From Phoma sp. XZ068 (Eukaryota; Ascomycota; Dothideomycetes; Pleosporales; Didymellaceae), in assembly GCA_004835665.1 (NCBI GenBank), contig RBKR01000004.1:434001-498000 (forward strand): a DNA stretch of 64,000 nt, read 5' to 3'. Of the stretch, positions 9,873 through 21,505 are shown piece after piece (position 1 is the stretch's first letter; every line of letters begins with the position of its first letter). A program made the translations under genes and the position numbers. Below the pieces are notes generated by a model. It worked only from the letters and a program-made list of their open reading frames with translations. It searched no databases and was not told the DNA's origin.

Positions 9873-11033
9873 TCAAAGGTTGCCGAGAAAGCGTAACATC
9901 TCCTCGACAACCTTTTCAGGCTGCTCTTGCTGTGGCCAGTGACCTGCGCCATCTATAAACCTGGCGCCCCGGAAATCAGAACAAGAACTTGGGTAGTCTT
10001 CGATAGCTCCAGGTTCTTGGTAGTTACCCCAGTCTTGCTTCCCAGAGATGAAGGTGCTTGGACACTCAATCTTCTTACCAGCGAAAATTTCGAGATCCTT
10101 CTTCTTGGCCGGATCTGTTGTCGTGCGATAGAAGTTGAGCCCGCCTTGGAAACCAGTTCTCGACCACTCCTGCACGTAAACAGCCAGGTCATCATCGGAC
10201 ATCCAACGCTTGGTTGCAGATATGTCTTCGGTCTTCATCATGCTGGCGATGGTGTCTGGCATTGAATTGTTCAAAGGCATAATGTAGTAGTATGGCATCC
10301 TTGCCAATTCTTCTGCAGACCACTCTTTTAGTGCCGCAGGGTTATTGTTACTCCAGTCCGCAGACTTGACGTGCAAGTAACCTCGAAGATATGCTTCCAT
10401 GCCTTGTGGCGGGTTGTTCCACTGAGGTCCTGCTTCGCTGGTGCTGTTGTACCACTTATAATGCTTCCTCGGCTCTGGTAATTTGGCGAGCTCCGCTTGG
10501 ATATCGATTGGCGCGGCGGGTGGCTCGTCTCCATTACGAAGATTGAAGGGCAGAGCTGTTGGTGGTTTGAAAGGATGGCTCATCATGATGCAACTCTTGA
10601 AAAGATCTGGGCGGATGAGAGCGCTCAAGCTTGCGGTTACGGCACCAAAATCGTGACCTGTGATGCACTGAACTTCGCGGTAGCCTAGGGCATGGACAAG
10701 TGCAACGACATCGCGAACAATGGTGGTCAAAGTGAACTGAGACATGTCGGTTTTATCGAATGGTGAGGTGTCCCAGCCTGTGGTACGTCCATACCCTCGC
10801 TGATCGAAGGCGACGACGTAGTAGCCTGCATTTGCAAGAGGACCCATGATCTTTCTCCAGGAAAAGGCGAGCTCAGGGTATCCATGCGTTAGTACGATCA
10901 GCGGTCTGTCGCGCTTGGGGCTGTATCCTGCTTCTAGAATGTGAAATGTGAGGCCATTCGACGGACAGTAGACATAATTCTCGGTTACGCCTGCAGGCAA
11001 TGGCAGTGGTGGAAGGTCCGTCAAGGAAGGCAT
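9873..11033 (-). CDS. Epoxide hydrolase-like alpha/beta hydrolase
   Basis: A single exon of 386 residues. The oxyanion-hole motif HGYPE is at residues 50-54. The nucleophile Asp is D128 in GHDFG, and the catalytic His is H365 in GAGHWPQQEQPE. DQRGYGRT at 77-84 is the conserved strand after the HGxP motif. Tyrosines in the lid (YYYIMPLNN and GLNFYRTT) could polarise the epoxide oxygen. An Asp rather than Ser nucleophile with HGxP favours epoxide hydrolase over esterase. There is no signal peptide, so it is probably cytosolic. Substrates could be fatty-acid epoxides or xenobiotics; the sequence does not decide. The stop lies 620 bp from the TmpA-like start on the same strand. Confidence 0.88.
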   Translation of the reverse strand: MPSLTDLPPLPLPAGVTENYVYCPSNGLTFHILEAGYSPKRDRPLIVLTHGYPELAFSWRKIMGPLANAGYYVVAFDQRGYGRTTGWDTSPFDKTDMSQFTLTTIVRDVVALVHALGYREVQCITGHDFGAVTASLSALIRPDLFKSCIMMSHPFKPPTALPFNLRNGDEPPAAPIDIQAELAKLPEPRKHYKWYNSTSEAGPQWNNPPQGMEAYLRGYLHVKSADWSNNNPAALKEWSAEELARMPYYYIMPLNNSMPDTIASMMKTEDISATKRWMSDDDLAVYVQEWSRTGFQGGLNFYRTTTDPAKKKDLEIFAGKKIECPSTFISGKQDWGNYQEPGAIEDYPSSCSDFRGARFIDGAGHWPQQEQPEKVVEEMLRFLGNL

Positions 11034-12357
11034 GTCGAAAGTGATTGAAGTCCAGCACCTTGATGGCTAGTGTTGTAGGTATCCTCTATATTTTGCTTTG
11101 CAACCACAGTACTTGGTAGTCGCGTTTGTAGAACTGAAGGATGGTTGAGCCACGATGTGAGACTTGCATGTGCGGGGCGGTGATGTGCATCGGCTATCTA
11201 TCCGCCTAGCCTCGGGACGAAGCTTACCACAGCAAGTGGAGGTATACCTGCAGGGGTTCTATGAAAGTCATGTTGATCAGACATTGTTTTAGAGATATGG
11301 TCAGTGATTGTACATGAGCGCAAATTGAACTGCCGTGGCTTTCCAAACCTCCCAGTACACCGAGTCCTGGATAGCGCATCGATTTTTAATCACGATCAGC
11401 AGCAAATGCCGGTCCTAGGTGATCGCGTGTTGTTGCACCCGGGCCGTAGCGTTGCCAACACCATGACAGCCACAGGACGAAAAGCCCAAGCTCTGTCACA
11501 GCCCCGACAAATCGTGCCTGGAAAACTGGATCTCCAAACTGGAATCACAATACGTCATGACACACTAGCTTCTACTTAGCGAGTCCACTTCAAGCGTCGG
11601 CGGTTCTGAGATCAAAGCGGGTCGCAATGGTTCGCTGCACGGAAAACGAAAATCAGGGTCTGTGTGTAGGCATGTCGCCGACGACGACAGGCCTGATTCG
11701 TGGTGAGCAATTGAACACCAAACAATGCAGCTGGGAGACGGGCTGTAATAAACAAACACGTGGTTTTGAACCTGCAGCGTCTGGGTGTGGTGGTGAGCGT
11801 CAGCGATGTCAAAGTGACGCTGGATGCTCGAGCTAGATCGTGCTTGAGGTCGAGCTGCTTCCCCGTTTTGGCAGCGGTACCCTCGGTGCCTGACCAGGCA
11901 GCTGCTTGCACGTCCACTGAATCGTGAACACGCTGTCGGGGATGAGACGATGCTCTGTTTGAGCTTGTTTCCACAGAGCAGCGAATCCTCCCGGCGCAGG
12001 TGTTTGACGGCTGCATCACCGTGGAGCCAAGCCACCCACGGCCCTCTGCTCTAGACAATTAGCGGACACGGATGGTGGACGATCAGAGCATCTCACGGCC
12101 GCATTCTGCCAACTAAATAAACATCCCACCCCCGGCGCAGCCGCAACGCATCCTCTGCGAGGCCCCTTGTGACTATCGACCCCTCAGTCCCTCTCCTGCC
12201 GTGTCACCACGACTGTTTGAGTGGCCCAACGCTCGCTTTGCTGTTTTAGACGGCGCATACGTCACTCGGCGCAAAACATCCACACCTCGCGCATTCCACA
12301 GCCAGGCAATGCAGAGCGGTCGCACCCGCCAGTAATTTCTAATTAGCCACCACAACA
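11034..12357. other. Divergent intergenic region
   Basis: This is 1.3 kb between the epoxide hydrolase (minus) and the large disordered protein gene (plus). Open frames of 90-156 codons overlap on both strands without recognisable sequence. The last 250 bp are CT/CA-rich on the plus strand, consistent with a promoter and leader for the gene at 12358. Confidence 0.5.
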
Positions 12358-15300
12358 ATGTTCTCCAAACGAAGGAGGGCAGCATCCAATCCGGTAAGCA
12401 CGCCATGACTGGGTCTTCTGATCGCTGCCGCGACGCGATGCTAACCGTGATGCAGTCCCAGCGATCAGCGCCGCCGAGCGCGTCGGCATCACTTGCAGCC
12501 ACTACGGCCTTCGTTAGAAACCAGGCCGCTGATGTAAATCTCTCCAACGCCGCTGCCGCCGCCGCGCTGCGCTCTCACACCACGAGCCCTACCCCTGTCA
12601 GCGAGGTGGTAACGAAGCGCATGGTGCGCCGCGGCTCGACATCATCCCAAGGCAGCCAGCGACCGCAAGCCCTGCAGCGCCAGTCGAGCACAGGTTCCAT
12701 GACCGAGCGCTCCTTCCGCAATTCATCGCCTGGTCGCGTCAGCCCCGTCGTTCCGCCCGTTCCCGCAGTCCCTCAGAACATCGCCGGGTCCAGCGGCAGT
12801 GTGCACCGCCGCGCATCCAGCCTCGAGCCTGTCTACCGTGGAGGATCGCCAACCCAGCGAGGCGGAGGCCGAGGTGCCAGCCTGGATAGAGGCTCCAGCC
12901 CGTCAGTGAACCGGGTACAGCGCGTGGGTAGTCCGCTCGCCCAGGTCTCAGAGGAGGGACAGGACCAGCGACAGTCGGTGAACTTCTCGCGCCCAATGTC
13001 GCCAGGCCTGTCCGGCACGAGCGCTGGGCCATCGGGCAGCCATGGGTGGTTCAGTGGGCCGGTCATCAACCACGAGGCAGTCCAGCGCATGGCGTCCACA
13101 TCACGACCAAAGTCAGCGGGCGTCGGCGGCAATGCCTCCCTCAACAACACAGCACAAGCGGTGCAGAACGCGGCCAATCGCCCAGTGAGCACCCACTATG
13201 TACAGCAGGGCCAGGAAGGTATGCGGCTCTCGAGTGGCAGCATGCGCGCAAAGCCATCAGGCACAGCGGTTCAGTCGCGGTCGTACCTTCCAGCAAGAAC
13301 GCAGTCGCCACGGCCTGTAGACCCCAAGTCGCCCGATGCCGTCTATGACCCTTCCACGAGGACCTTTATCCACAAGCAAGACGCCATGAACATACATCGC
13401 GAACAGCACGATGACCCAGAAGAGCCCGCGCAGCACTATGTTTCCCAGCACCTCCAATCTGCTGCGCCAATGCAATCCGGCCGCGGCCGCACACCAAGCC
13501 CTCTCCGGTACTCTGTGCAGCCAGAGCAGTCGCTTCCTCGCTCCGTCGCGCAACCGCTACTGCCCAAGCTCGACGCCGCCGAGACACGAAGATTTGAAGA
13601 CCGTTCCATGACACCTCCATCATCGCAGCCAACCTCTGGCCCAACTCTCGCAAGGCAGCACTCTGAAGACTATGCGAACGCTGATATCAAGCCAGTCGAC
13701 TTCATTCCTATCCAGATTGGTCAGACTAACACTGTCCAACAAGCTGAGAGCCAACTGTCACCACAGTTTGCACCAAACCAGGACAGCCCGTACCCACGCA
13801 TTGAGGCGCCGGCCACTTCAGCTTCCGACGCACGTGTTGAACAAGTTCGTGACAACAACAACAAGACAGAAAGACAGGCTTCCCTCAGCCCAGCCCGCCA
13901 CGCTACTTTTGCGCCGAACACAAGCGTTTTCGCTGGCTTCAAGCACGAGCCTCTACCACGTTCTGTGTCGCCTGCTAAGTCTGCACTGAAATCTTCGCCT
14001 TCAGTGTCCAGGCGCAGCAACTCACCCCTGGGACCGAATGGACGTGTACACAACCAAGCAGCATCAGCAAGCGGAGCGTCTGACACGGCATCTGAGAGTG
14101 GCTACGGGAAGAAGAAGAAGACTGTTCGAGTCAGTTTCGAACAGGAGCCTACTATTGCCGGTCATGCCGCGTATGGAGATATTGAGTCACCAGTTTCGCC
14201 CGCAGGCCCAACGCCGTACAAGCCGATCCTAGCTGCTCAAGCCCAAGATGAGTTTGAAGACTTTATGAAGCCACGCCCAGCACTGCCATCTTTTGGCAGT
14301 GTTCGCGACAAGCCCCGACACCGCGATGAAGACGATGTGGCTCAAAAGGTCACCGAGACTGTGACTACACCCATGTCAGCATCGATTGCATCAATAGGAG
14401 AGCCAATGGAAACATCCACTGACCTTGGCCTGGGCCATATTGTTGCTCAGGATTTCGCCTCGAAGAAGACGACTGCCAACAATCCTCTGCCACCTGAGGT
14501 CACTTCGGTCGAGGGGAGCGGATATGCATCTGACTCCAACTACTCAACAGATGGCGAGTCTAGTGTCCACAAACACGCCGATCCAGCGATGACGTCGCAG
14601 ACCTTACCCAATCCTGAGCCAAAGTCTTTGACAAAACCAATGGTAGAGGAACCCTCTACGTTACCCGCAACTTCTGAACAGGTCGTTGAAGTGCCTAACA
14701 TTGCAGTACTCCCCGCAACGCCGAGTCCACACGACCACCCTGAGCCGAAGTTTCAGAGCATGTCGGCACCTGGCGGTTGGACCGATGAAGAGGAGCTACA
14801 GCCTGCCACAGCCGCGTATAGACCTGTGCAATTCGCACCAATCGAAACCCCAGCTTCGTTCCAGCAACAGCTCAATGAACCAACCAGCAGCCCCGGCCAT
14901 GACAGTGACAGCACTGATGACGATAGCAGCGTGTACAGTGACGCATATGAGGAGATTTCTGACATGGAAGGGGGCTTTGGCAGCATCAATGCAATCGTGG
15001 AGAGCCCGGTAGTTGGTCCGAGCCCTGGCATGATGGCGTCAAAATGGGCCCCCAAGAGTGTCACGGAAAGCCCAACCCCCCAGCTCAAGGTTGACACTTC
15101 ACCACTTGGCAAAGTCAAGCCTGTGGATACATCTGCAAGTGATTGGGAAGCTGCGAGAGCTCACTGGAGCGGTATGAATCGACCCAGAGATCACACCGAG
15201 GCACCTCCTATGCAGACGCATACACGTGCGGAGGTCGTCGCTGCTCCTGTATTACAAGCCCCTGTGCAAGAAGCGGAACTTCGAACAGAGCGTAAACCCG

Positions 15301-17024
15301 CGGTGCAGACAGCACCAAGTGCTGGAGTGGAATCCACAGCGCGAGTGGCAATGTCAGAGACACCACCAAAAGCTTCAACAGCTTCTCAGCCTCCGCAGAC
15401 ACCAAACAAGCCTCTGAAGTCTGCGCTCAAGAAATCCACGCCATCGCCAGCACCAGTAGCAGCAGTTGGCTCCAACGTGCCCCAGATGAGGATGAGTATG
15501 CGTAGTGCTGCTCCAAGGGATGCTTCCTCAGGTCAATCACAGATGAGGTCGACAATGCGGGGAAATGCAGGCCCTGGACCAAGAGCTGCACCGCAAATGC
15601 GTACCAGCATGCGTGGCGATGCCGCACCTGCAACGAACATGGCCCTTGCTGCATCACGCCAGAGTGCACCCGTTGACACAAAGGCGCCAAGAGGAGCATT
15701 GCAGAAGAAGCACATCCCAGCCGCTGTTGCTGCTGCAAAGGCTCGACCACAGAGCCTACCAGCAGCCATTCCGACCAAAACTATGGCTGCCCCTGCACCG
15801 ACATATGACAGTGATTCCGATGCATCGGCAAGCAGCTTCCAACGCAGTCGCACCCGTCGCAATAACGGTGGTGGCTTTGCTAGGACTTCCATGAGAGGTG
15901 GGCCTGCGGGTCCTACTATGAGAGCTTCAGCGCCGGCCCCTGCTCAGGTCAGATCTATCTCGCCACCCAGTGTGTCCCCAACCAATTTCCGCCAGTCTAT
16001 GCGGCCGTCGTCACCCGAACCTGCGAAGTCGTCCAGATTTAGCCTCAGGTCCTTGTCGCCTGCGGGCCGGTTCCGCAAGAAGCCCAAGGATGAGCCGCCC
16101 GTTCCCTCTTTACCTAGCCCCAGGTCTATGCCGAAGCCAACTACACTCGGCAAGCAATCGAAGGCCAGGGCACCGGCTCCAGCCAAGTCTAGTACTTTTA
16201 AGAGCCGCTTTGCTGACTCCAGTGATGAGGAGGAGGATCGGCCAAGCCGTTTTACGAGTCGCTTCGCCGATTCTGACTCTGAGCCGGAGCCATATGAGTT
16301 GCCCCCTGGTCTGGCTCCGGTGCGAGGCATCCCACGCAAGGCTGGCGAGGAAGATGGCGATTCAACAGATCTCGAGGAGGAGGCCGAAGAGGCGAGAGCA
16401 CCGTCAGCTGTCGCCAACGCCAACATCGCCAACGGGCATACCAATGGCACCCCAGCTACTCAGGGTGTTGCCTTAGCTACCGGATCGCTACGCGACAGCA
16501 AGTACGCTCCGTCATCACCGGCCACCAAGGAGAAGCGAGGCTTCTTCGGCATGGGCAAGAAGAAGAAGACACCTGTTATACCAACGCCTGCCCCCACCCA
16601 GACCTCACAGGCACCACAGTCTGCACCACCAACATCAGATATTCCTTTACCACCGCAACTGAACAATCGCGAAACTGGTGGGCCCTTGACGCCTATCGGT
16701 GAAGACGAAGACAAGCAGCTTGGCGCCTCTCCACAAGCAACAATTTCTCCTCAGGTTACCCAGTCTCCCAGAGCACCTAAGTTGCAGCGACGCTCAACTC
16801 CTGAATGGCCTCTTGCACCACCACCGCCTGTCACGGGTGAACAGCGCCCTATGAGCTCAGACGGCGTTGCACGCAGACCCCGCTTCGGAAAGCGACAGTC
16901 GAGCCAGCTCTCCACTGCTACCTCACCTGTACTTGACGCACAAGGCCGGTCTGTGAGCTTCGGCAGGACGGGCAAGAAGAAGAAGTTCCAAGGCCTCAGG
17001 CGGGTTTTCGGAATCAATGACTAA
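12358..17024 (+). CDS. Large disordered protein, possible eisosome (SEG1/SegA-like) component
   Basis: Exons 12358-12393 and 12456-17024 give 1,534 residues. The short first exon encodes MFSKRRRAASNP; the 62-bp intron has a CTAAC branch site and a CAG acceptor. Nearly the whole protein is low complexity (Ser, Pro, Ala, Gln). Features are: a short Ala-rich segment (residues ~20-50); a block of QMRxSMR-type repeats near 1022-1060 with further SMR copies after it; two SRFADSxxE acidic repeats around 1260-1290; several KKKK clusters; and a basic C-terminus with KKKKFQGLRRVFGIND. The MF(S/R)-basic start, Ala-rich N-terminus and length recall yeast Seg1 and Aspergillus SegA, plasma-membrane eisosome organisers, but this rests on general resemblance. 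I am confident it is a gene, not of the function. Confidence 0.7.
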
Positions 17025-17709
17025 GCTGCGAAACATGGCTAATCGATAGAAGTGTTCCGCAGCGAGATTGTCTTCGGTCCCGGATACACAAACAGTCATC
17101 CCCCTCTGCCAATTATGCGCGATCAATGACCTCACTATTGCGCACTTCTACCATCGTGGGCGGATGCTACCGTTCATCTTCCAGGCACCAGAACGAAAAG
17201 CAATAGATTGCACACCACTTTACGATTTTGGTTACTCTGCTTGACATGCACTTATGCACATTTCCTTTACTTTATTTCTTCGTTTGGGAGCGGGCTCTGT
17301 CAAGGATTACCAAAGATACCACTGGATGAGCATATGGATGCGGATAGACGCATGCGCCTTTGTTGCGCCACCTTCGCTTGGGCTGAAAGCTGTCTGATTA
17401 GACGTTGACAAGATATACTTGAAGATCTGATGGTGAGATGTACATAATTTCTAATCGAGATGTTTGGATGTCAAATCCCGATAACGTTGTGAGACAGGGA
17501 GGATGCAACGAACGAGCGAGCTGGACGCAGACCAACAAAGCGTGATGAGGGTGAACTGACGAGAGGCTTCTAAAATGAGAGTATAATGAAGGTGCTAAGG
17601 CTACATTGCAGTATCATGCAAGGCTGCTTTATGCGGTTTATGAGACTAATGTATATACTACACGGTGGGATCATTTTCGGCGTCCCTCCTTCCCCATTCC
17701 CATTCTCAT
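17025..17709. other. Convergent 3' region
   Basis: About 690 bp between the 3' ends of the disordered-protein gene and the bisphosphatase gene. It is AT-richer than its neighbours. No gene is supported. Confidence 0.45.
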
Positions 17710-18693
17710 CTACTGTTGGAGCAACTTCCCCCTCACAAACTCCACATCCTCTCTATTTCCACACACCAACCCACCCCGCTCATCCGTATCCCTCACCGGC
17801 CGATCAAGCACATTCGTCCCATCCGCAGAATCCAACGCCACACCACCCGCACACTCAACCAGCAGCGCAATCGGCGTGAGCTCGTACAGCCTCCTCAACT
17901 TCGCCGGACTCTTCTGCGTCACGGGGCTCGTGTATATCCCATGCCCCTTGACAAGAGCGTGGAAGACATCAGGCACCAATCCGCCGCTGTAGCGTAATGT
18001 ATACTTCTGCGCAATGTAGTGGTTAATAAGGTCCAGATACTGCGGATTCTCAGCCGCGGAGCGCAGGTTAGCAGGCGCGAAGTACTTCGTCTTCGGGGTG
18101 TCGTTTAGCTTGACGGTTGGGCGGATGACTTCGATGGCCCCGTCGTCGGTGAGACTGACTTGGAAGACGCTGCCTGTGCTCCCTGGGAGGCGTAGAGCTA
18201 CGACGGCGCTTGTGCGCGGGCCGAGAACGCCGAGGATGGAGGCGATTTGCTTGGAGCGCGGTGTCGCGGTTGGAGAGATTGCGGAGGGACCGTCCCAGAT
18301 GCCGATTATGGTGCCGACTGTCCAGTTTGGCCCGATGATGGAACTGCCGTCGAGGGGGTCGAAGGCTATGGTGTATTGCTCTTCAGATTTGGCGGTGCCT
18401 TGGTAGGCTTTCTTTTCAATGGGGTCCTCTTCGCTGCTGGCTGTGATGATGGAAGGCACTTTTGCGATGGAGTCGCGGATTAGGTTCTCGGCTAAGACGT
18501 CGACGTTGAGTTGGTCGTCACCGAATTGGTTTGCGCTTCCGGCTTGGGAGACGGATGTGGTCCGGAGTGATTGTGCAATGCCTGGTAGAGTGTGGAGGAG
18601 CGATGGGATTACTTCTTTAATCAATGCAGTCCGGTTTGATTGACCTGAGACAAGGGACTGCAGGTGGGCATCCAAGGTTGTGGATTGGGCCAT
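17710..18693 (-). CDS. Sedoheptulose-1,7-/fructose-1,6-bisphosphatase family sugar phosphatase
   Basis: A single exon of 327 residues. The metal-binding motif FDPLDGSS is at residues 111-118, preceded by an acidic SSEED segment (86-90). LRYSGGLVPDVFHALVKG near residue 233 and LYELTPIALLVECAGG further on are the sugar-phosphate and metal-site motifs of the class I FBPase fold. LRYxGGxVPDV is closer to what I recall of plant/algal sedoheptulose-1,7-bisphosphatase than of gluconeogenic FBPase. There is no transit peptide. Yeast makes sedoheptulose bisphosphatase from an unrelated enzyme (Shb17), so a second FBPase-type enzyme in a fungus is notable. The likely role is carbon flow between glycolysis and the pentose phosphate pathway; the preferred substrate is not decided by sequence. 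Confidence 0.85.
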   Translation of the reverse strand: MAQSTTLDAHLQSLVSGQSNRTALIKEVIPSLLHTLPGIAQSLRTTSVSQAGSANQFGDDQLNVDVLAENLIRDSIAKVPSIITASSEEDPIEKKAYQGTAKSEEQYTIAFDPLDGSSIIGPNWTVGTIIGIWDGPSAISPTATPRSKQIASILGVLGPRTSAVVALRLPGSTGSVFQVSLTDDGAIEVIRPTVKLNDTPKTKYFAPANLRSAAENPQYLDLINHYIAQKYTLRYSGGLVPDVFHALVKGHGIYTSPVTQKSPAKLRRLYELTPIALLVECAGGVALDSADGTNVLDRPVRDTDERGGLVCGNREDVEFVRGKLLQQ

Positions 18694-19174
18694 GATTGAG
18701 CAAATCGGTATATAACTTGATTTTCTGATTATGGTATAGGTATTCAGATGGTAGTAATGACGGTTGTTGTTGAGTCGTGAAGAGCCTCAACTTTTCTGGC
18801 GTCATAGTGGGGTATCGATAAGGACCTTCACTAGCGCTCTGCAGGGAAGTTGTGTTCAGCCTCATCAGCCTTACCGGCTTCTCGCCCCGCAGTGGTACCG
18901 ATATCCTGTTCGAAACGGCACTTGCCAGTTGTTTGAAAGGAAATCCGATCCCACTGCACGTCATAGATAGCAACGAGAAGAGCATCCAGTGAAGTTTAAC
19001 GGTGTATGACATTTTCTTGTCCAATACATGTGCTACAACCTAATATTGCAGTAATGGACGTACGGGATGCCGAAAAATGCTCAGAAGCGAAGTATGCAAC
19101 GTGATCGAAGTATGCAATGCAGAATATGCAAAGATCATGAGTAAAATGCTGTATTACTACAAGGTGAGAAGCTT
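18694..19174. other. Promoter of the bisphosphatase gene
   Basis: About 480 bp. The sequence CGAAGTATGCAA occurs twice, near 19088 and 19106, followed by a related ATATGCAA. The remainder shows nothing. Confidence 0.4.
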
Positions 19175-21505
19175 CTACGTGCGGGGTATTATCCCAGAAG
19201 GACTACAATCTTTGTCAGTAACGCTCGAACAGAAGCTAAGTAAGTATATCTCACCTTGCCATTGCCAGTCCTTCATAACGCCCAGCCAATGCAAGCTTCC
19301 ACGCACAGTATAATCAATAGAACCTGACCTCGTGATAGTATCAACGCCCTTTTTGAATGCAGCAGATATTGGGAACGTATTGACCTTGCGCATCGGCGGT
19401 CTTTGACCCGTAGTTACCGGGTAGCTGCCCGAGTTGGGTGAGCCGGCCCCGGAGCCGGTGCCGTAGTTCACATTGTTGGTAGGGCTGATGCCCTCAGCTT
19501 GTGTCGCGTCCTCAGGTATTCGTGAAATGCCTCGGGCGACGAAGTATTCGTCTCTTCGCTTCCAGACTTCTTCAGTGATCTCCAGAGCGCGCTCAACGAT
19601 GCCGGTGACGAGGCGCTTGGACATGGCATTCCATCTGTCGCGAACGAAGTCTCTGTCCTCTTCTTCTACGGCATCGTTGCCGGCTACGATGAGGGGGAGG
19701 ATGTGTACGATGATCGTGGGGGATGAGAGTGGAATGGTTGCGAGATATACTAAAATCTTCTGTGCCAGCTCTCCGTAGGAAGTCAAGTTTGGAAGTTCTG
19801 GTACTGCCTGATACAGAAGGCTGAGAATCGACCACCGATAAGCCTCAGCTGTCTGAATGGCATCTGTCATGAGTTGTGAATGATCTTCGATTGTCTCCAG
19901 GTCGATTGGCGGAGCCCAGTCCTCGATGTTTCGTTTCAGTTCGAGTGCCTGAGATATAATGACTGGCGAGTTCCGTGGTGCATTCTTAACCCTGACCTTG
20001 CATATCAAGTCCGCGACGCGTCTCATGATTGGGAAGAAAGACGTCGCATAGCCCATAAGCGGATCGAGTTTCGAGGTGCAAAAGTCCAAGCGACCGACAG
20101 TGGCAGCCACTAGACTCTCAGGGACAGGTGGGCAGAGGTCTAAACAAGTGAACCTGGCGATGACGTCCATGTAGGTCCAGGTGTTGTACAGGAACTCTAT
20201 ACGCGCCTCCTCTTCTTGTGTATAGGCTCCAGTAGTCTGGTTTGAAAGCATTTGCTGTAGCAATATGCCTGCGCCAGTAATATGTGTCATACCAGTTGCG
20301 GGAGATTCACTATCCCAGGTCTCCGCAAATCCCAAAGCTAGTGTTGCTGCCAATGCCGCATCCAAAGGAATCTCACTCTTATTTATGCCCACCGATAGTA
20401 GATGGGCGCTAGTGTGTAGGTGTCGTTGGCCATCAACGCGTAATTGAGGCTGCGCTTTACTGGTGTGAAAGCAGGTCAAGGCCGCGAGCGCATGATACAA
20501 TGCCGGATACTGCTGCGCCATGGGCCAGATGACAGTTTTCCAAGGGTTCTTATCAGAATCTTCTTCAATTGTCAAGTTATGACAAGTCGTCTTGAGAAAC
20601 AGCATAGCGATCCTCTCCTTCTCATCTTCCGAAACTTTGGGGTTTACAGGGTCATCTTCAACAGATGCACTCAGAGAAAGTCCCCAATCTGCTGGCATGA
20701 TTGGCGTGGTAGGCAACGAATTTACATAGTCCTCGAGAAAGTAGTTGATGTTCCAGAATGGAGGCCCATAGTCTTGTGCGTACGATTGTGCGTTGACTTC
20801 GGCGGACAGCTGACCTAGTCCCTGTAATGGAAAGCTGGGATTGAGTATATCATCTGCCTGTAAGAATGGTGGTGACGTGTGGAGGCCAACATCCGGCATG
20901 TTTAATACCTCCAAAGACTGTGGTGTTGGCAAACTTCGAGATGTCATCACATCGGGGTCAAGAAAGGTAAGATCCATCATATCCTCGGAGTGCGATCGAC
21001 CAGGTGCTGTAGTTTGTATTTGAAACTGACTTGTGCCTCCGGGATCAATGGCCGGTGCAGCAGCCACATTACCACCTCGAGAGTTCTGAGATCCTCTACT
21101 GGTTGCCCTGGGTCGACTTGCCTGGAAGGTGGTCTGTCCTGCGGTCTTGACAATTGCGCTGTTCTTCTTCGGCTCTCTTGCGGTTTTGAATCGGACGTCC
21201 ATTCTGTAGCCCCCGCATTCTATGCGGCGGCGGGCACATTGATTACATGTTGGTTTTGTTTCATCGCACTTCACTCTTCGTGATTTGCATGTTACGCATC
21301 CTGTGAACTCAGGGTGTTAGTTCCTGTTGATTACATAGCAAAAACACAGCGCAAAACTGGCTTTCAAAGAACTGATGAAGACGAACATGCCATTGCGACT
21401 CTTTGAGAACCTGTGCTTTGAGTCTTCAGCACGATCTGAGGCCTTCGGTAGGAGCGTCCGAGGCGTTTGTTGTTCGTAATCGACCTCGGTTGGTGAGGGA
21501 GCCAT
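19175..21505 (-). CDS. Zn(II)2Cys6 transcription factor with fungal TF domain
   Basis: Exons 21391-21505 and 19175-21300 give 746 residues. The binuclear cluster is C40-x2-C43-x6-C50-x6-C57-x2-C60-x6-C67 (starting CVTCKSRRVKC). The intron lies directly before it and uses a GC donor (GCATGT) with a CAG acceptor; only this choice restores the frame and the expected SRNG-CVTC junction. After a Ser/Thr/Pro-rich linker comes a helical region typical of the fungal-specific TF domain (PF11951-like), with LTCFHTSK, LALGFAETWD and FLYNTWTYMDVIARFTC. The C-terminus after WLGVMKDWQWQ may be read through a retained intron (a GTGAGA donor sits there), so the last ~25 residues are uncertain. Target genes are unknown; the bisphosphatase lies downstream on the same strand. 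Confidence 0.85.

Noticed and set aside
11565..12058. Two overlapping minus-strand frames of ~150 codons
   Set aside because: Ser/His/Arg-rich translations, unlike a folded protein; they lie in a promoter region.
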